From Gemmata palustris (lineage in GTDB: Bacteria > Planctomycetota > Planctomycetia > Gemmatales > Gemmataceae): 64,000 bases of DNA. Positions 15,335-24,049 of the stretch are shown piece after piece. The stretch covers positions 744,001 through 808,000 of the forward strand of contig NZ_JAGKQQ010000002.1 in the NCBI RefSeq assembly GCF_017939745.1, given 5' to 3'. A program made the position numbers and the translations under genes. Within the stretch, counting starts at the first letter, position 1. Each line of letters starts with the position of its first letter. Below the pieces are notes generated by a model that saw nothing but the letters and a program-made list of their open reading frames with translations, ran no database searches and had not been told where the DNA came from.

Positions 15335-16296
15335 GGTACGGCCACCTTCTTGATGATTTCGGCCACCACTTGATCGGGCGCGGTGCCGTCCGCAGCGGCC
15401 TCGTAACTCAGGATGAGCCGGTGCCGCAGGCACTCCGGCGCGACGGCCCGCACGTCGTCCGGGGTCACGTGGTCGCGCCCCTGGAGCCAGGCGTAGGCCC
15501 GCGAGCAGCGGTCGAGGGCGAGCGTCCCGCGCGGGCTGGCCCCGACCTGAATCCACTTCTTGAGATCGGCCGAGAAGTCGCCCGGGCGCCGCGTCGCTGC
15601 GATCACACTGACGATGTACTTTTCTAGCGCTTCGGACACGAACGCCGTGTGAACTTCCGCCCGCGCATCGACCACTACTTGTTGCGGCAACTTCGCGACC
15701 TCGGCCGGTTTGGGGGCGCCCTCTTCGCCGCGAACGAGCCGAAGGATCTGGCGCTCCTCGTCGTCCGTGCCGTACCCGAGGATGACTTTCATCAGGAAGC
15801 GGTCCGTTTGCGCTTCGGGCAGCGGGTACGTCCCTTCCTGCTCAATGGGGTTCTGCGTCGCCATGACGAGGAACAGCGGCGGCAGCGCGTGCGTCGTACC
15901 GGCGACGGTCACCTGCCGCTCCTCCATCGCTTCGAGGAGTGCGGCCTGGGCCTTTGCGGGCGCGCGGTTAATTTCGTCGGCCAGCACGAGGTTGCCGAAA
16001 ATCGGTCCCGGCTGGAACTTGAACGTCCCCTTCCCGCCCTCGTCGTAGTACACCTCCGAACCGGTCACGTCGGCCGGGAGCAGGTCCGGGGTGAATTGAA
16101 TGCGGCGGAACTCGCTTTCGAGGTTCTTGGCCAGCGTTTTGATGGTGCGCGTCTTCGCCAGCCCGGGCAACCCCTCCATCAACACGTGCCCGTCGGCCAG
16201 GAGCGCGACGAGCAGCCGGTCGATCGCGGCCTGCTGACCGATGATCGACGTGCTAATGCGCTTTTTCAGTTCCAGGATCGAGTCGCGTGCGGACAT
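15331..16296 (-). CDS. moxR: MoxR-family AAA+ ATPase
   Basis: A 321-residue AAA+ ATPase. Walker A is GLPGLAKT (42-49), Walker B is LVLADEIN with Asp107-Glu108, and sensor 1 lies in VMATQNPIEQEGTYPLPEAQ, the MoxR hallmark. The C-terminal lid contains GASPRG. MoxR proteins act as chaperone-like ATPases on VWA proteins. Its ATG immediately follows the stop of the HlyD gene (TGAATG), an unusual link between the YiaVW pair and the MoxR operon. Length and motifs are normal for the family. Confidence 0.92.
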   Translation of the reverse strand: MSARDSILELKKRISTSIIGQQAAIDRLLVALLADGHVLMEGLPGLAKTRTIKTLAKNLESEFRRIQFTPDLLPADVTGSEVYYDEGGKGTFKFQPGPIFGNLVLADEINRAPAKAQAALLEAMEERQVTVAGTTHALPPLFLVMATQNPIEQEGTYPLPEAQTDRFLMKVILGYGTDDEERQILRLVRGEEGAPKPAEVAKLPQQVVVDARAEVHTAFVSEALEKYIVSVIAATRRPGDFSADLKKWIQVGASPRGTLALDRCSRAYAWLQGRDHVTPDDVRAVAPECLRHRLILSYEAAADGTAPDQVVAEIIKKVAVP

Positions 16297-17427
16297 TCAG
16301 AACCCCGTGACGTAGTTCAGGTAGCCTTCCATCCGGATGCTCATTTTCTGGACGGCGCCGAGCGGCCGGAGCGTGTGCGTGTAGACCACCGCGGACCCGC
16401 CGGCGCCGCCGGGGAGGAGGGCCATGTCCTCGTCGGAAAGTTTGAGGCGCACGGCGAAGCGCCCCCGCGGTTGGGCCTGGACGACTTCCGGCAGGTCGCC
16501 GGTCGGGGTGATCTGCCCCTGCCCGGTGATCGAGATCACGGTTTCGACTTCCGCCTTGAAGACCCGACCCGGGTACATGGCGAAAATCACCTCGGCCCGG
16601 CTGCCGGGGGCAATGTTCTGGAGCGGGTGCTGGGAGTACGTGGCCACCACGATGCCGCGCTGGGCGGTGCTGACGAACACCATCGCCGGGGTTGCGGGTG
16701 CGACCATCAACCCGGGACGGATCGCCAGATCGGTCACGAACCCGTCGTCCGGGGCCGTGACTGTGGTCTGCTCCAGGTTCAGCCTGGCAGTCGCCAGTTG
16801 CTGGCGTACCTCGGCGACCGCGGTGAACTCCCCGCCGATCTTCGACTCCAGCGCGAGCTGCGCGCGGTCGCGGCGGGCGAGCGCCTCTCGACGAGCGGAC
16901 GTGGTGTTGTCGAACCGAGTCTTGGCGTCGAGGTAGTTGGACTCAGACGTTGACCCGGCGGCCCGCAACTGCTCCTGTCGGTCGAAATCCTTCCTGGCGT
17001 TCTCCAATGTCGCCTCGGCGGTGGCGACACCGGCCTGCGCAACCTTTAGATCGGCCTCCAGTTTCGGCAAATCGGTGTTCGCCGCGACGAGAGCCGCTTC
17101 CAGGCGCCGGACCTCGTACTCGTAGGGCCGCGCGTCCACCCGAAACAGCACGTCCCCCTTCTTCACCGGCGTGTTCGGGCGGACCGCGACCTCGACCACC
17201 TGGGCCGGTTTCGGCAGGTACGTCGAAATCGGGACGACGTACCGGAACACCCGGACGTCGGACGAGTGCGGGTGGCTGTAATTAGTCGCGAGCAGCAATC
17301 CGAACACGATGGTCACACCGGCCAGCGCGACCCCGATCTTGTTCGCCAGATTGAACGGGAGCACTTTGAGCCGGAAGTAGACGAGCCAGACCAGGGCGAA
17401 GTAGGTCAGGGTGATGATAACGATCAC
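16297..17427 (-). CDS. HlyD/YiaV-type membrane fusion protein
   Basis: A 376-residue inner-membrane protein with two N-terminal transmembrane helices (VIVIITLTYFALVWLVYF and GVALAGVTIVFGLLLATNYS) followed by an HlyD-type adaptor: barrel-sandwich halves around a coiled-coil hairpin (about 115-230) and a beta-barrel region containing AEVIFAMYPGRVFKAEV. The order (two helices, then HlyD) is that of Escherichia coli YiaV/YibH, whose gene follows yiaW (DUF3302), exactly as here. No cognate transporter is adjacent. The GTG start at 17427 overlaps the DUF3302 stop by four bases. A longer frame to 17781 is not supported. Confidence 0.82.
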   Translation of the reverse strand: MIVIITLTYFALVWLVYFRLKVLPFNLANKIGVALAGVTIVFGLLLATNYSHPHSSDVRVFRYVVPISTYLPKPAQVVEVAVRPNTPVKKGDVLFRVDARPYEYEVRRLEAALVAANTDLPKLEADLKVAQAGVATAEATLENARKDFDRQEQLRAAGSTSESNYLDAKTRFDNTTSARREALARRDRAQLALESKIGGEFTAVAEVRQQLATARLNLEQTTVTAPDDGFVTDLAIRPGLMVAPATPAMVFVSTAQRGIVVATYSQHPLQNIAPGSRAEVIFAMYPGRVFKAEVETVISITGQGQITPTGDLPEVVQAQPRGRFAVRLKLSDEDMALLPGGAGGSAVVYTHTLRPLGAVQKMSIRMEGYLNYVTGF

Positions 17428-17690
17428 GACTTCGTCCCTCCGTTGTCCGGAACCGACTGCCCGGGCACGCGGACGAACGCCCACGCGAACGCGACCGGCC
17501 ACAGGATCACGAACAGTAGCCCCACCCACCCGAGCACAGTGACCGCCTCGGCCTGCGGATGCGCCCGCTTGTGCGCGATCGAGCCGGGGAGCGACCCGAG
17601 CCAGACGAGTCCGACGACCGCGATGGTCAAGATCACCACCAGGAAGATCGCGGCAATGATGTCGAACAGTCAGTCGACGCTGTCGAGCAT
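17424..17690 (-). pseudogene. DUF3302 (YiaW-like) gene with an in-frame TGA at codon 7
   Basis: From ATG 17690 the frame reads MLDSVD, a TGA at 17672-17670, then LFDIIAAIFL and on through two membrane segments to the stop at 17424. DUF3302/YiaW proteins normally start at about this point, so codon 7 was probably TGG (Trp). Translation could resume at GTG 17639, giving a 71-residue protein beginning VVILTIAVVG that keeps the HPQAEAVTVLGWV core. Alternatives are a sequencing error or readthrough. The gene is first in the operon and coupled to the HlyD gene. GAGAG lies about ten bases upstream of the ATG. Confidence 0.6.
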
Positions 17691-17908
17691 GAGATTGTTC
17701 TCTCGGAGCGTACCCGCGGGCGCTCGGTCGGCTCGCCAACGCGAACGACCGCGGGTCGAACGGAATGCCCTCGGATCTCACACGAGATCCGGCCTCACTT
17801 TACTTCTTCAAAACTCGACTCCCACGACCATCGAAGGGCCGGCCGCAACGAGTACGGCCGAGATCAGGAATCGCGAGCGCATGGATGACTCCGGTTCAGA
17901 GTGAGGCA

Positions 17909-17939
17909 GTACGGGCCGGGACACGCTCCCGACCCGTAC
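17909..17939 (-). terminator. Hairpin after the sulfatase gene
   Basis: A 13-bp inverted repeat with one mismatch (17909-17921 and 17927-17939) and a 5-base loop lies six bases beyond the sulfatase stop on the minus strand. It probably separates the phosphatase-sulfatase pair from the downstream MoxR/Bat operon. Confidence 0.5.
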
Positions 17940-17944
17940 CGATG

Positions 17945-19654
17945 TTATTTGCCCTTGAGACCGGATTCGAGCTTCTCGATGACCTGGTCGATCGAGAAAC
18001 TGGCCGGGCGCTGGCGCGGCGGGAAGTCCTTGTACGTCTTGAGGTACGCGCCGACCTTCTCGACCGAGGGGAGCAACAGGTAGGCGTGGTCGATCAGCCA
18101 GCCGTGGTAATAGGCCGAGGCGTCGATGGAGTATTCGTAGGGGTCGCTCTTCAGATCGATGACCTGCGGCGTCCGCAACACCGTGAAGGGCTGGACCCAG
18201 ACCTCCACGCCCTTCGCGTTCTGCGTCTGGTACGTGTACTTGAACCGGTCGTCGCGGTAGGCCACGAGGGCGCCGTCGTCACTGAAGTAGAAGAACTCGT
18301 GCCGGGGGCCCTTGCTGGTTTTGCCGGTGAGGTAATCGAGCTGGTTGTAGCCGTCCAGGTGGACCTTGAACGTCTTGTCTCCTGCAGTCACCCCCTTCGT
18401 GGCGCTCTCGCGCAGGTTCGGGTCGCCGCCGGCCGCGGCGACGAGCGTCACCAGCCAGTCTTCCGCGGAGAACAGCTCGGTGAAGTTCGTGCCGGGCTTG
18501 ATGTGCCCGGGCCAGCGGACCAGCGCCGGGACGCGGAACGCGCCGTCCCAGTTCGTGTCCTTCTCGGACCGGAACGGCGACGCGCCGCCGTCCGGCCACA
18601 TGCTCTTCATCGCGCCGTTGTCGGTGGTGTAGACCACGATCGTGTTGTCCGCGATCTTGAGGTCATCGAGCTGCTTCAGTAGCTCGCCGACCATCCCGTC
18701 GTGTTCGGTCATGCCGTCCGCTTGAGTCCCGAGCCCGGTTTTGCCCTTCGACGCGGGCTTGAGGTGCGTGAAGATGTGCATCCGGGTACTGTTGAACCAG
18801 CAGAAGAACGGCTTGTCGGCCTTGTGGCTGCGGTCGATGAAATCCTTCGCCGCGGCCAGGAACTCCTCGTCCACCGTCTCCATCCGCTTCTTCGTGAGCG
18901 GTCCGGTGTCGGTGATCTTGCCGTCGGACGTGCATTTCAGCACCCCGCGCGGGCCGAATTTCTTCTTGAACTCCGGATCTTTCGGGTAGTCCTCGTTCTC
19001 CGGTTCCTGTTCGGCGTTGAGGTGGTACAAGTTGCCGAAGAACTCGTCGAATCCGTGTGCCGTCGGTAGGAATTCGTCGCGGTCGCCGAGGTGGTTCTTT
19101 CCGAACTGACCCGTCGTGTACCCGAGGGGCTTGAGGAATTCTGCGATAGTCGGGTCTTCCTTCTGGAGCCCCACCTTTGCACCGGGCATGCCGACCTTCG
19201 TCAGCCCCGTGCGGAACGGGCACTGTCCGAGGATGAACGCCGCGCGCCCGGCCGTGCAGGACTGTTGGCCGTAGTAGTTGACGAACACCCCGCCTTCCGC
19301 CCCGATGCGATCGATGTTCGGCGTCGTAAAGCCCATCAGCCCGCGGCTGTAGGCGCTGACGTTCGATTGGCCGATGTCGTCGCCGAAGATGACGAGAATG
19401 TTGGGCTTCTTGCCGTCCTTCTGCGCGTTCGCGCTCACTTTTGCGTTGTGCGCGTTGATCGCGGTCAGTGCCGCAGCTTTGTCGGGACTTGCGCAGCAAC
19501 CGTCCTCGGCACACGCCCCGGATTCGGTCGTCGCGCTCGTAGCCTTCGGCTCGGCGCGCAGCAGGGAATCGAACTTCCCACTGGCCCCGGCCCATCCACT
19601 CACCACCCCGACCGCCAGCGCGATCAGGACGGCGAGGTTCGACATGCGGAACAT
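17945..19654 (-). CDS. Exported type I sulfatase (arylsulfatase-like)
   Basis: A 569-residue sulfatase. The N-terminal hydrophobic segment (MSNLAVLIALAVGVVSGWAG) exports or anchors it. The first metal site is FGDDIGQSN (Asp92-Asp93), and the formylglycine motif is CTAGR with Cys133, so maturation by a formylglycine-generating enzyme is expected. KNHLGDRD and the VYTTDNGA metal site follow. A cysteine-rich insert (GACAEDGCCA, near 46-55) precedes the domain. Planctomycetes carry many sulfatases for sulfated polysaccharides, but this sequence is closer to the arylsulfatase A-like group, so the substrate is open. ATG 19654 has GAGAGGGG just upstream. Confidence 0.87.
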   Translation of the reverse strand: MFRMSNLAVLIALAVGVVSGWAGASGKFDSLLRAEPKATSATTESGACAEDGCCASPDKAAALTAINAHNAKVSANAQKDGKKPNILVIFGDDIGQSNVSAYSRGLMGFTTPNIDRIGAEGGVFVNYYGQQSCTAGRAAFILGQCPFRTGLTKVGMPGAKVGLQKEDPTIAEFLKPLGYTTGQFGKNHLGDRDEFLPTAHGFDEFFGNLYHLNAEQEPENEDYPKDPEFKKKFGPRGVLKCTSDGKITDTGPLTKKRMETVDEEFLAAAKDFIDRSHKADKPFFCWFNSTRMHIFTHLKPASKGKTGLGTQADGMTEHDGMVGELLKQLDDLKIADNTIVVYTTDNGAMKSMWPDGGASPFRSEKDTNWDGAFRVPALVRWPGHIKPGTNFTELFSAEDWLVTLVAAAGGDPNLRESATKGVTAGDKTFKVHLDGYNQLDYLTGKTSKGPRHEFFYFSDDGALVAYRDDRFKYTYQTQNAKGVEVWVQPFTVLRTPQVIDLKSDPYEYSIDASAYYHGWLIDHAYLLLPSVEKVGAYLKTYKDFPPRQRPASFSIDQVIEKLESGLKGK

Positions 19655-19747
19655 GGTGCCCCTCTCTGTTGAGTACGGGAACTCGGACGCCCGCGTGAGT
19701 CGCGGCCGTCGCTCTTTCACTGACGCTTTTCGTGCTCTGACAGGCGA

Positions 19748-20755
19748 CTATTTCTTCGGCGGGAAGACCGCCTTCCAGTCGTCCTTGATGCTCGCGACCG
19801 CCCACCCGCGCTTCGGCGCATCATCCAACCCACGATCAAGTTTCCCGACGGGCGACTTGCGGTCGTAAGCGAACTCGCGCTCGGCGTCGGTGTGGTGAAC
19901 GAGCAGCCCGAACCGCGCCCCCTTGCCCGTCGTGGTGTATTCGAGCATCTCGAGGTCGCCGTCCGAGTTGCCGAACGCCATGAGCGGTCGGCGCCCGATC
20001 GCGCGGGCGATCCCGACTGGCTTCCCCGCATGGTCGTCGATCAGATCGATGTGCGGCTCGATGACGACGGCCGATTTGCCGTCCTTCGCGGCGTACTTCG
20101 TCTTGAACGTGGTTCCGACGACCTGTTCGGGCGGCACGCCGTAGACCTTCTCCGCCCACGGGCGCATGAAATCGGCCGTTCCCCCGGACACGATGAACGT
20201 CTTGAACCCGTTGGCCCGCAGGTACGCGAGCACTTCGAGCATCGGCTGGTAGACGCACTCGGTGTACGGCCGGTCGTACTTCGGGTGCCGCGCGGTCGCG
20301 AGCCAGTCCGTTACGGTGGCCTCGAATTCCTCGATCGTCATTCCCGTGTGTGTGGCGATCAGGATCGCCGCCAATCCCTTCTCGCCGGACGCGGCGAGCG
20401 CCTTGTGGTCGCCCTCCAGGACCGCCTTGAACGGCTGCTGATCCTTCCACTCCGGGTGCTTGTCGGCCAGCGCTTTCACGCGATCGATTGCGAACGCGAA
20501 CTGAACGTAGATCGGTTGCTCGCACCAGAGCGTGCCGTCGTTGTCGAACACCGCGACGCGCTCGGCGGGCGGGACGAAGTCCGGGGAGCCGTCGTTCGTG
20601 ACTTTCGCGACGAACGCAGTGAGCGCCTTTTTCGGGGCCGTGTCGTTCCACGATGGGAGCGGGTCTGCGGGCGCAGTCCGGGCGCCCTTGGACGGAGCGG
20701 GAAATAAAGTTCCCCCCGCCACGAGCAGGAGGGGCAGGAGGATCGCGGACCGCAT
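19748..20755 (-). CDS. Exported HAD-superfamily phosphatase
   Basis: A 335-residue protein with a signal peptide (SAILLPLLLVAGGTLFPAPS) and a haloacid-dehalogenase fold. Motif I is FDNDGTLW with nucleophile Asp71 and Asp73, motif II is FIVSGGT, and motif IV is MAFGNSDGDLEML. The WCEQP extension after motif I is seen in a periplasmic phosphoserine-phosphatase-like subgroup. It lies 93 bases upstream of the sulfatase in the same direction, so the two likely form an operon for extracytoplasmic release of phosphate and sulfate. ATG 20755 has AGGA seven bases upstream. Confidence 0.82.
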   Translation of the reverse strand: MRSAILLPLLLVAGGTLFPAPSKGARTAPADPLPSWNDTAPKKALTAFVAKVTNDGSPDFVPPAERVAVFDNDGTLWCEQPIYVQFAFAIDRVKALADKHPEWKDQQPFKAVLEGDHKALAASGEKGLAAILIATHTGMTIEEFEATVTDWLATARHPKYDRPYTECVYQPMLEVLAYLRANGFKTFIVSGGTADFMRPWAEKVYGVPPEQVVGTTFKTKYAAKDGKSAVVIEPHIDLIDDHAGKPVGIARAIGRRPLMAFGNSDGDLEMLEYTTTGKGARFGLLVHHTDAEREFAYDRKSPVGKLDRGLDDAPKRGWAVASIKDDWKAVFPPKK

Positions 20756-21829
20756 GGCGCGTCCTGACAACCGGACAACGGTGCTAACGGTCGGCCGGTT
20801 ACCGTCCGCGAGCGGCCCTAAATCCTTGGGCTTCGTGGGCGATCCGTTCGGGAAGTGCGAGGTAGATGATGCGCCGATCGATCGAGAGTGACAAGCGAAA
20901 AGCCGGCGAGAAAATCAAAATCGATCTCGGCCCGAATCTTAAGGCATTAGTATGGTTTCAGAGACTGCCTACTCTCATGAACGGATGTAGGGCGAGGAGT
21001 TGATCCCATGCGTTCCAACTTGGGGACGGTTACGGTCGGACTCCCATGTCGGCCCCGATTCCCGGCCTCGCTCGCTCCGAACCGTTCTGACTACTGAATG
21101 CCTTCACCGCGCGAGTCCGAGCGCCGGTCGCGGCCCTCACGCTTTAAGCCCTCCACACGCGCATCACTCCGGTCGCGGCCGAGTTCCTCCGCACGGTCCT
21201 CTTGGGTGCCGTCGGTCAACGGGGGGCGGCTCAACCGGCCCCATCCCGCTCTTCCAACGCTTCGCCGGGGAAGGTGTCGCGGAGGGCGTCCGGGCGTGTT
21301 GATGTCCGTGTTCGAGACGTGCTGCCGTCGGACCCATTCGGTAGGTCCCCGCAGTTCTTCGCGATGGCGCGAACTTGCCCCCAACTGCGGCCTCAAGCGC
21401 TTCACACAGATACGGGTACACCTTCGGGAACACCGGCCCACGGGGGCGAAACACCGTACCTGTTGACCCGCGCCAACGGCGGGCCGCTCGACGCAACGCC
21501 CTTCGCCGCGCCGCGGGCGATATTCGGATAAGTGGCCTGGGCGAAGATTGGGCGATTTGCCCGTATCGAAATCCGCACTCGTACTAGAACAACACCTCTA
21601 CGCACCCGCGCACGGGAACAAGAACAACAAATTTTAAAACCGTAGGTGCATACCGCGCATTCACTACGAGCGCCACGACCCGAATGCCCGTTGTCCGCGC
21701 GGGAACGCAGCGATAAAGTGACTTCACCCACGACACGTCTCTCCAGTCCCGCTCCGCGCCCGAGCGGGCCGCCGGCACCCCGGCCGCGCCGTGGATTCAG
21801 GGATTGCCCGCACACGAGACCCCAGCACT
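20756..21829. other. Divergent intergenic region with possible integrase remnant
   Basis: This gap of about 1.07 kb lies between the divergent phosphatase and desaturase genes. Positions 20880-20990 are comparatively AT-rich and are the likeliest promoter zone. On the minus strand at about 21470-21380 a frame reads VFPKVYPYLCEALEAA, which resembles the VFP-x-x-x-P-x-L-x-x-A stretch in planctomycete integrases, but no other integrase motif can be recognised and frames break repeatedly. I treat it as a doubtful remnant. No other gene is supported. Confidence 0.35.
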
Positions 21830-22654
21830 ATGGCCGCGACCGTTCCCGATGGTCCCGTACTCAACGCGGGGATCTGGAAGATTTATCGCGAGTTCTTTGA
21901 ACTCGCCGAGCGCCGGCGCCGGTGGGTGCTCGAGAGCGACATCCCGTGGGACCAGTGCAACCCGAACACGCCGCCGGAGATCGCCGACGTCGTCGAGTCG
22001 TTCTGCGCGGTCGAGCTGTTCCTGCCCGACTTCGTCGGCAAGGCGCTCCCGATGGCCCGCACCGTCCGCGGGCGGGCGTGGTTCCTGGCGAACTGGGGGT
22101 ACGAAGAGTCGAAGCACTCCCTCGTGCTCCAGGAGTGGCTCCTCCGCTCCGGCGCGCGGACCGAGAACCAGCTCGAAGCGGTCGCGAACTGGGCCGTGGT
22201 CGGGGAGTGGGAGCTGCCGCAAGACGACGTGCGCGGGATGACCTGCTACACGATGTGTCAGGAACTCGCCACCTGGCTGCACTATCGCAACCTCCGACTG
22301 CTCTTGGGCAACACCGACCCGGCACTGAACAAGATCCTCTCGCTCATCAGCATCGACGAGCGCGCGCACTACGACTTCTACGTCAAGGTGATGAAACTGC
22401 ACCTCGCCGACGACCGGGCCGGCACGCTCGAGCAACTCAAGCGCGTGCTCAACGGGTTCGCGATGCCGGTCACGCACCTGCTCGCCGACAGCGCGCGCCG
22501 GACCGCCGCCGTGAAGAACATGAACATCTTCAACGAGGCCCTGTTCTACTCGGACGTGTTGGTGCCCATCCTGACGACGCTCGGGATCGATAAAGCGGAG
22601 CTCCGGAACCGGGCGCTCCAGAAGAAGAGCCTGCCCCCGACGACGCCCCGATGA
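21830..22654 (+). CDS. Ferritin-like diiron acyl-ACP desaturase
   Basis: A 274-residue member of the FA_desaturase_2 (soluble acyl-ACP desaturase) family. The six diiron ligands of the four-helix bundle can be assigned: Glu62 (FCAVELF), Glu93 and His96 (EESKH), Glu145 (CQELATW), and Glu177 and His180 (IDERAHYDFY). It should use O2 and ferredoxin to introduce a double bond or hydroxyl into an acyl chain on a carrier protein. It overlaps the following ketosynthase-like gene by four bases (ATGA). A GTG at 21791 would add 13 residues; neither start has a strong ribosome binding site, and I prefer ATG 21830. Confidence 0.83.
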   Translation: MAATVPDGPVLNAGIWKIYREFFELAERRRRWVLESDIPWDQCNPNTPPEIADVVESFCAVELFLPDFVGKALPMARTVRGRAWFLANWGYEESKHSLVLQEWLLRSGARTENQLEAVANWAVVGEWELPQDDVRGMTCYTMCQELATWLHYRNLRLLLGNTDPALNKILSLISIDERAHYDFYVKVMKLHLADDRAGTLEQLKRVLNGFAMPVTHLLADSARRTAAVKNMNIFNEALFYSDVLVPILTTLGIDKAELRNRALQKKSLPPTTPR

Positions 22655-23970
22655 CGGCCCCTCACACGCAGGACCGCGCCCGCGCGACCGATATGCCAAT
22701 ACACTCCCGTCGGACCGTCGTCACCGGCTTCGGGGTTCTCAGTCCGATCGGCTCCGACCCCGCCACCTTCTGGGAGGCGCTCCGGGCGGGCACGTCCGGA
22801 ATTCGCACCCTTCGCGGGTTCGATCCTTCCGTGCTCTCGTGCCGGGTCGCGGGCGAGATCCCCGACTTCGCCGCGAAAACACTCATCGACAAGGGCTACC
22901 GCAAGTCGCTCAACGCGATGTCGCGGCCGGTTCAGCTCGGCGTCGTGGCCGCACAGTTGGCGGTGCAGAGCGCCGGGCTGGTAAAGGGCACGGTGCCGCC
23001 CGAGCGGTTCGGCGTCGTGTTCGCGTCCGTGATGAACGAGACCGAAATTGACGACCTAGCCCGGCTCAGCACCGCGTGCTCGAGCGGCCCGGGGCGGCCG
23101 ATCGACATGGAAGCGTGGGCGCGTGCCGGGGTGCCGCAAATGCCCCCGATGTGGATGCTGAAGTACCTGCCGAACATGCCGGCGTGCCACGCGACCATCA
23201 TGCACGACGCGCAGGGGCCGAGCAATTCGCTCACGCCCGACGACCTCGCGGGGGCCGCGGCCGTGGGCGAAGCGCTCCGCGTGATCCAGCGCGGGACCGC
23301 GGACGTCATGCTGGCCGGCGGGTGCGAATCGAAGCTCACGCCGGTCACGCTCGCCCGGATGGACACGTTCGCGCCGCTCACGCGCGAACACGAGCACCCC
23401 GAGCGCGCCGTCCGCCCGTTCGACCGCGACGCCTCGGGCACCTGCCTGGGCGAAGGCGCGGCCGTATTTGCGTTAGAGGAACTCGCCCACGCACAAAAAC
23501 GGGGCGCGCCGATTTTGGGTGAAGTCGTCGGCTTCGCGTCCGGGGTCGATCGCGGGATGACCGGCGCGGGGCTCGCCCGCATCATCCGCAACGCGCTCGC
23601 CAACGCGGGAATCCGGCCCGGCGACATCGACCACATCAACGCGCACGGCGTCGGCGTGCCCGAGCTCGATCGTTTCGAGGCGCGCGGGATCGCCGCAGTG
23701 TTCGGGCGCGACGTACCGGTGTTCGCGCCGCTGAGCCGGTTCGGGAACACGGGCGCCGCGTCCGGGGCGCTGGAACTGGCGTGCAGCGTCCTCGCACTGC
23801 AACACGGGCAGCTCCCGGGAACGCTCAACCACGCCATCCCCGACGAAGACTGCCCGATCACCGTCCACACCGGCCCCCCGCGCCCGGTGACCAAGCCCTA
23901 CGCGATCAAAGTGACCGCCACGGACCTCGGACAGTGCGGGGCCGTCGTAATCAAACGGTGGGAAACGTAG
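22651..23970 (+). CDS. Ketosynthase-like protein lacking the catalytic Cys (KS-beta/chain-length-factor type)
   Basis: A 439-residue protein of the FabF fold. The nucleophile region reads GPSNSLTPDDLAGA, where Asp198 occupies the place of the active-site Cys. The first catalytic His is kept (NAHGVG, His332), but the second GH is replaced by GN (Asn366) and the adjacent Lys is lost. It therefore cannot perform normal condensation and resembles the KS-beta/chain-length-factor partner of heterodimeric type II ketosynthases. The natural KS-alpha partner is the intact synthase at 25584, now separated by an IS. Its start overlaps the desaturase stop, so the three genes probably formed one operon. 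ATG 22693 is an alternative start. Confidence 0.8.
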   Translation: MTAPHTQDRARATDMPIHSRRTVVTGFGVLSPIGSDPATFWEALRAGTSGIRTLRGFDPSVLSCRVAGEIPDFAAKTLIDKGYRKSLNAMSRPVQLGVVAAQLAVQSAGLVKGTVPPERFGVVFASVMNETEIDDLARLSTACSSGPGRPIDMEAWARAGVPQMPPMWMLKYLPNMPACHATIMHDAQGPSNSLTPDDLAGAAAVGEALRVIQRGTADVMLAGGCESKLTPVTLARMDTFAPLTREHEHPERAVRPFDRDASGTCLGEGAAVFALEELAHAQKRGAPILGEVVGFASGVDRGMTGAGLARIIRNALANAGIRPGDIDHINAHGVGVPELDRFEARGIAAVFGRDVPVFAPLSRFGNTGAASGALELACSVLALQHGQLPGTLNHAIPDEDCPITVHTGPPRPVTKPYAIKVTATDLGQCGAVVIKRWET

Positions 23971-23977
23971 CGATCCG

Positions 23978-24006
23978 GGCGAACGGCCGGTGTCAGCCGG
24001 CCGGTG
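23978..24006 (+). repeat. Short interspersed palindromic repeat, copy 1
   Basis: A 29-base copy of a repeat beginning GGCGAACGGCCGGTG and ending AGCCGGCCGGTG, which can fold on itself through its GCCGG/CCGGC parts. Other copies in the window are at 25540-25568 and 37577-37605 (both inverted), with a partial copy at 37437-37455. It lies just past the stop of the ketosynthase-like gene, like a REP element. Confidence 0.7.
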
Positions 24007-24049
24007 AGTCGAGTTAAATCGTAGCGTGTTGAACGAGCCGCGACCGCAA

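Noticed and set aside
14100-16953. Long plus-strand frames (14100-15353 and 15649-16953)
   Set aside because: They are antisense to DUF58, MoxR and HlyD, all with intact motifs; the translations are low-complexity Arg-rich.
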